Positions 6,073-9,379 of a stretch of DNA of 9,379 bases are shown piece by piece. How positions within the stretch are numbered: the stretch's first letter is position 1; each line of letters starts with the position of its first letter. The position numbers and the translations under genes are program-made. The notes under the pieces were generated by a model. The model saw only the letters and a list, made by a program, of their open reading frames with translations. It was not told the DNA's origin and did no database searches. Source of the DNA: Candidatus Scatousia excrementipullorum (GTDB lineage: Bacteria > Cyanobacteriota > Vampirovibrionia > Gastranaerophilales > Gastranaerophilaceae); contig JADIND010000019.1 of the NCBI GenBank assembly GCA_017694215.1, positions 1-9,379 on the forward strand, written 5' to 3'.

Positions 6073-6690
6073 ATGAAAAAAGCGTTATTGTTGGTTTGCA
6101 TACTTGCAATCTCGGTTGCTACAACGGCCTGTATTAACAATCTTGCAGTACAGGAATTGAATAACAAAGCTGCAGCATTTATGGAAAAAGAAAATTATCC
6201 TGAAGCTATAGAACGATTGAAATCGAGTATTGATTTAGATGATTCCTTATTTGAATCGCATTACAATCTTGCAATCGCTTATACAAAAAATAATGATTAT
6301 ATTAGTGCAGTTGAATCTTACAAAAAAGCAATTCAGCTTAATCCTGATTTCGCAGAAGCATATTACTCCCTTGCTGTTACTGAAGAAAATATTATTACGG
6401 ATATTTATTCAGGAATTTTAAGAGTTGATGAAACCGGAAATATTTCAAAAGTTAATGCCGAAGATATTCCTGTTGAGGCAAATTCATCAGATGAGGAATT
6501 TGTGCATAAAAATGAATTTACTCTTGATGATAATGCCAGAACTTACATTAATAAAACAATGTCTGACGCAGTTAAAAACTATGAAACTTATATTGAAAAA
6601 GGTACAGACATTCCGGATAGGTCCGAAGTTGAAGCAAGAGTAAATGAACTAAAGACAACTCTTGAAGATTTGGAGCGTACAGCTGAATAA
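6073..6690 (+). CDS. Predicted TPR-repeat lipoprotein
   Basis: A 205-residue exported protein. MKKALLLVCILAISVATTAC is a lysine-positive, hydrophobic signal peptide ending at Cys20. TTAC is a loose lipobox, with Thr instead of Leu at -3, so lipidation is likely but not certain. Residues 26-58 and 60-93 are two tetratricopeptide repeats with the usual A/Y/G-type spacing and the closing phrase AIQLNPDFAEAYYSLA; a third is partial (94-105). Then comes an acidic, low-complexity linker (about 106-150) and a C-terminal helix rich in Glu and Lys (155-205). TPRs bind partner proteins; the partner is unknown. The gene has its own promoter and is followed 2 nt later by lgt, which would lipidate Cys20 if the lipobox is real. 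That proximity supports, but does not prove, the lipoprotein call. Confidence 0.82.
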   Translation: MKKALLLVCILAISVATTACINNLAVQELNNKAAAFMEKENYPEAIERLKSSIDLDDSLFESHYNLAIAYTKNNDYISAVESYKKAIQLNPDFAEAYYSLAVTEENIITDIYSGILRVDETGNISKVNAEDIPVEANSSDEEFVHKNEFTLDDNARTYINKTMSDAVKNYETYIEKGTDIPDRSEVEARVNELKTTLEDLERTAE

Positions 6691-6692
6691 TT

Positions 6693-7487
6693 ATGGTATT
6701 TCAATCCCCCGGAGATGTTTTTTTTACGATTTTTAATTTTCCGGTTTATTATTACGGAATAACCATGGCTTTTGCCTGTCTTGTCGGGGTATGTGTCGCA
6801 TATTTCGTTTTTAAACACTTTAATCCTGATAAAAATTACGAATCAATATGGGATTTTTCCGTATGGATTTTGATTGCAGGTATATTGGGGGCAAGACTGT
6901 ACTATTGTCTTTTAAACCCTGATTACTATTTAAGTTACCCTAATCAAATTTTGAATATCAGACAGGGCGGACTGTCCATACACGGAGGTGTTATCGGAGG
7001 TATTATCGCACTAGCTCTAGCTGCTAAAAAATACAAATTACCCGTATTAAATCTTCTTGATGCTTTTGCCTGCGGAACCAGTCTTGCTCAGGCTGTCGGC
7101 AGATGGGGAAATTTTTTCAACTCGGAAGCTTTCGGATTTCCGACAAATCTTCCTTGGAAACTCTATATAGCACCCTCACACAGACCTTTACAGTATATGA
7201 ATTTTGAATATTTTCATCCTGCTTTTTTGTATGAAAGTCTTCTTGATATCTGCCTGTTTGTATTTTTGTTTTTCTATATGAAAAAATTTACAAACACAAA
7301 ACCAGGAACAACATTCTGTTTATATTTAATTTTGTATTCTTTTATAAGATTGTTTGTCGAAAGTTTCAGAATTGACAGTGCATTGAACATTTTCGGAATA
7401 CCAATCGCAAAAATTATTTCATTTATTCTTATAATCATCTCATCAATTCTGTTTTTAATTGTATTCAAAGCAAGTAGAAAAACCTAA
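6693..7487 (+). CDS. lgt: Prolipoprotein diacylglyceryl transferase
   Basis: Integral membrane enzyme that moves diacylglyceryl from phosphatidylglycerol to the lipobox cysteine of prolipoproteins, the first step of lipoprotein maturation. The 264-residue product has normal length and about seven hydrophobic segments. Family motifs in order: GARLYYCL (66-73), IRQGGLSIHGG (89-99) with the conserved His97, the Lgt signature GRWGNFFNSEAFG (136-148) with its Arg, Asn and Glu, the FHPAFLYES block (174-182), and RLFVESFR (219-226) with the late essential Arg. It starts 2 nt after the TPR lipoprotein stop with no good Shine-Dalgarno of its own, so translation is probably coupled. Its TAA overlaps, tail to tail, the TAG of the converging cyclase gene. 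Confidence 0.96.
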   Translation: MVFQSPGDVFFTIFNFPVYYYGITMAFACLVGVCVAYFVFKHFNPDKNYESIWDFSVWILIAGILGARLYYCLLNPDYYLSYPNQILNIRQGGLSIHGGVIGGIIALALAAKKYKLPVLNLLDAFACGTSLAQAVGRWGNFFNSEAFGFPTNLPWKLYIAPSHRPLQYMNFEYFHPAFLYESLLDICLFVFLFFYMKKFTNTKPGTTFCLYLILYSFIRLFVESFRIDSALNIFGIPIAKIISFILIIISSILFLIVFKASRKT

Positions 7488-7493
7488 TAGGTT
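7481..7493. repeat. 13-bp palindrome across two convergent stop codons
   Basis: AACCTA A TAGGTT is a perfect inverted repeat that contains the lgt stop (7485-7487) and the cyclase stop (7484-7486 on the minus strand). As RNA it could form only a 4-bp stem with a 5-nt loop, and a short T run follows on the minus strand only. I do not call it a terminator. Confidence 0.5.
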
Positions 7494-9379
7494 AATCTAA
7501 GTATTTCATAAATATCCATTTTCTTTGATTTTCCACGGATTTGAACTTCACTTATCTTGATAACATCAGCGATTGAACTTACATAAGAATATGTTGAACT
7601 GCTAATAAGAAAATTAGTTTTATAAACTTTATTATAACTTTCAATTCTGCTTGCAAGGTTAACGGTGTCACCGATTACCGTATATTCAAGACGGGTTTCG
7701 GAACCGATATTACCCACAAACGCATCGCCGGTATTTATTCCGATACCAATTTCAATTTTAGGTTTACCTTCAAAAAGCCACTTATCCTGAAGCTGGTTAA
7801 CCTTTTTAAGCATTTCATAAGCACATTTGACAGCATTCACAGGGTGGTTCAAATCCTGAATAGGCTCGCCGAATATCGCCATGACAGCATCACCTATAAA
7901 TTTATTTATAACACCGTTATACTTGGTGATTATAGGCTCTATTTCCGAAAAATATTCATTCAGAATTTTTGAAACATCTTCTGCTGACATTTTTTCACTC
8001 ATGCTGGTAAATCCTCTGATATCAGCAAATAATACCGTAACATTTGCCCTTTTGCCGCCGAGTTTTATGTCATCAATATTCTGAACAACATTTTTCATAA
8101 TATCCTGGGACAAATATTTTCCCATTGCCTGTTTTATTTTTTCTTTGTTTTTGCCTTCCTGTAAAAATCTATATGAATATCCGAAAATTGTTGTTAAAAT
8201 CTCAATCATAACCGGTGTCATAACATGAATTGCTATCCCATGGCGGTAACAGAAAATAGAGGCTGTCATATATCCTCCGGCCATAAGAAGCAGCAGAATA
8301 ATAGACACAAAAAACGGACACTTACTTATTATAAGGAATGTCAAAATTGTAACCGTAAACAGTATGAGTAATTCCTGTCCGAAAGATACTTCATGCAGAA
8401 ATTCGTTGTGCATAAGGTTATCAAGGTTCGTCGCCTGAATATCAACTCCCGGATGCTTTGTCATAAGCGGGGTCGGCAGTGCATCTTCCAGACTCAAAGC
8501 CGCCGCTTTTGCATTAGCTCCGAGAAAAACTACTTTTCCGTCGAACTCTTTCGGATCTATTTCCGGCTTTTTCCCTTGCTTTAATGCATCATATGAATTA
8601 ATTAAATCTATCGCGGAATATTTTTTATGGGTATAAGAACTGTTATCCCTTTCTTTGTAATACTTAATCGTTGACTGGAATCCGTAAGGAGTTTGTATTG
8701 CCGGGATATTCAATCCGGTTTTGTCAATAACAAGTTTATCTGTATAAATTTTTACACTGTCCGTGTCATGGAGTTTTAAATACATTCTCAAACCCAGTGA
8801 CGGATACAATTTACGATTAACAATTACAACCTGATCCATATATGTCAGGTACCCGTTCGCGTTCTGGGTAATATTAACCGAACCCGCATATTTTGCAGCA
8901 TTAAAATATTCTTGCGGATACTGTGAGATACTCTTATACCTGTTAAAATCAAATATAGTATATTGAGGCTCTATATTAACTTTAAATTTGTCATAGAATT
9001 TTTTATCGTAAAGTCCTTCATCATCAGTTTCATACTGCTGCATTAGCGGACTAAAGCCGACAACAAGATTATCCGTTTTTTTTACGGCATCGTAAAAATA
9101 TTTGTCAGATTTAGGATTTTCCTTATCCGGAGTCGATATAATCGCATCATACCCGATAATTTTTGTATTAGTGTATTCATTAAGATAGTTAAGGATTTTT
9201 CCGTAATATTCTCTCGGCCACGGCCACCTGTGGTGTGCTATGGATTTGTCGTCAATTACAATAACTACAATATCATCCGAGCTTAATTTATCCGCAACAA
9301 ACGCCCTTATCATAAAATTGAAAGTTCCGGGCTCTATAAATTTCCACGAAAGAATAATTACGATTACCGCCAAAAATAA
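7484..9379 (-). CDS. CHASE2-class III adenylate cyclase, 5' partial
   Basis: A membrane receptor that should make cAMP in response to an extracytoplasmic signal. The frame is open to the right edge. The first candidate start, a TTG at 9373, falls inside the first membrane helix, so the true start lies outside the window. Numbering from that TTG: helix remnant (1-9), CHASE2 sensor (about 33-325, with IVVIVIDDKSI, WPWPREYY and GKVVFLGANA), three membrane helices (about 332-402), a helical linker with GKYLSQDIM, and the catalytic domain (about 445-625). Catalytic residues are complete: metal-binding Asp451 and Asp495, Lys491 and Thr565 for adenine choice, Asn572 and Arg576 for the transition state. 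This is the Lys/Thr arrangement of cyanobacterial CyaC-type enzymes and argues against guanylate cyclase. CHASE2 ligands are unknown. The gene converges on lgt. Confidence 0.93.
   Translation of the reverse strand, partial: LFLAVIVIILSWKFIEPGTFNFMIRAFVADKLSSDDIVVIVIDDKSIAHHRWPWPREYYGKILNYLNEYTNTKIIGYDAIISTPDKENPKSDKYFYDAVKKTDNLVVGFSPLMQQYETDDEGLYDKKFYDKFKVNIEPQYTIFDFNRYKSISQYPQEYFNAAKYAGSVNITQNANGYLTYMDQVVIVNRKLYPSLGLRMYLKLHDTDSVKIYTDKLVIDKTGLNIPAIQTPYGFQSTIKYYKERDNSSYTHKKYSAIDLINSYDALKQGKKPEIDPKEFDGKVVFLGANAKAAALSLEDALPTPLMTKHPGVDIQATNLDNLMHNEFLHEVSFGQELLILFTVTILTFLIISKCPFFVSIILLLLMAGGYMTASIFCYRHGIAIHVMTPVMIEILTTIFGYSYRFLQEGKNKEKIKQAMGKYLSQDIMKNVVQNIDDIKLGGKRANVTVLFADIRGFTSMSEKMSAEDVSKILNEYFSEIEPIITKYNGVINKFIGDAVMAIFGEPIQDLNHPVNAVKCAYEMLKKVNQLQDKWLFEGKPKIEIGIGINTGDAFVGNIGSETRLEYTVIGDTVNLASRIESYNKVYKTNFLISSSTYSYVSSIADVIKISEVQIRGKSKKMDIYEILRLTY

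Noticed and set aside
7484..9373. TTG at 9373 as the true cyclase start
   Set aside because: It falls in the middle of the first membrane helix, no upstream stop is present before the window edge, and the helix continues off the edge.
1..9379. CRISPR array, tRNA, rRNA, insertion sequence or prophage signatures
   Set aside because: None was seen. The window is almost fully covered by protein-coding genes, with no direct repeats, transposase motifs or tRNA-like stretches.

Overview
The window is AT-rich bacterial DNA, densely coded, read with the standard code and using Shine-Dalgarno sites of the AGAGG/AAGGAG type. Ten genes are visible, two of them cut by the window edges, and the only sizeable intergenic gap is the 150 bp around 5923-6072. 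The organism cannot be fixed from the sequence alone. Low GC, a strongly ClpC-like Clp N-domain, a CHASE2-adenylate cyclase of the kind common in cyanobacteria, and a ruvX-DUF1292 pair together suggest a non-photosynthetic relative of cyanobacteria (Vampirovibrionia/Gastranaerophilales, 'Melainabacteria'). A Firmicute-like host remains possible. This taxonomic call is inference.

Left arm, minus strand, read from 5922 down to 1: one tight operon of eight genes. In order of transcription these are a stand-alone ClpX-type C4 zinc-finger protein, a large HEAT-like protein of unknown function, ruvX (YqgF), a DUF1292/YrzB-like small acidic protein, a protein made of three tandem Clp N-domains with no ATPase, tilS, hpt, and the first 44 codons of an unidentified protein. 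Neighbouring genes overlap by 8-11 nt or are separated by 3-20 nt. Several ribosome binding sites lie inside the end of the preceding gene, so translational coupling is likely.

Middle: 5923-6072 is a divergent promoter region. Two good sigma70-type promoters point in opposite directions and their -35 hexamers are superimposed inside a perfect 17-bp palindrome (5990-6006). This puts the left operon and the right pair of genes under one control point.

Right arm: on the plus strand, a predicted TPR lipoprotein is followed 2 nt later by lgt, the enzyme that lipidates prolipoproteins. Converging on lgt from the right is a membrane CHASE2-class III adenylate cyclase, 5'-truncated by the window edge. 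The stop codons of lgt and the cyclase overlap.

How it fits together: most of the left operon is housekeeping (tRNA-Ile2 lysidine synthesis, purine salvage, pre-rRNA processing or Holliday junction functions of RuvX). Mixed with these are two proteins that carry only the substrate- or adaptor-recognition domains of Clp unfoldases: the N-domain of ClpC, in triplicate, and the zinc-binding domain of ClpX. Neither has a AAA+ motor. That pairing, together with the unrecognised HEAT-like protein, is the part of the window most likely to hide an undescribed function, perhaps an ATPase-free adaptor or decoy module for Clp proteolysis.
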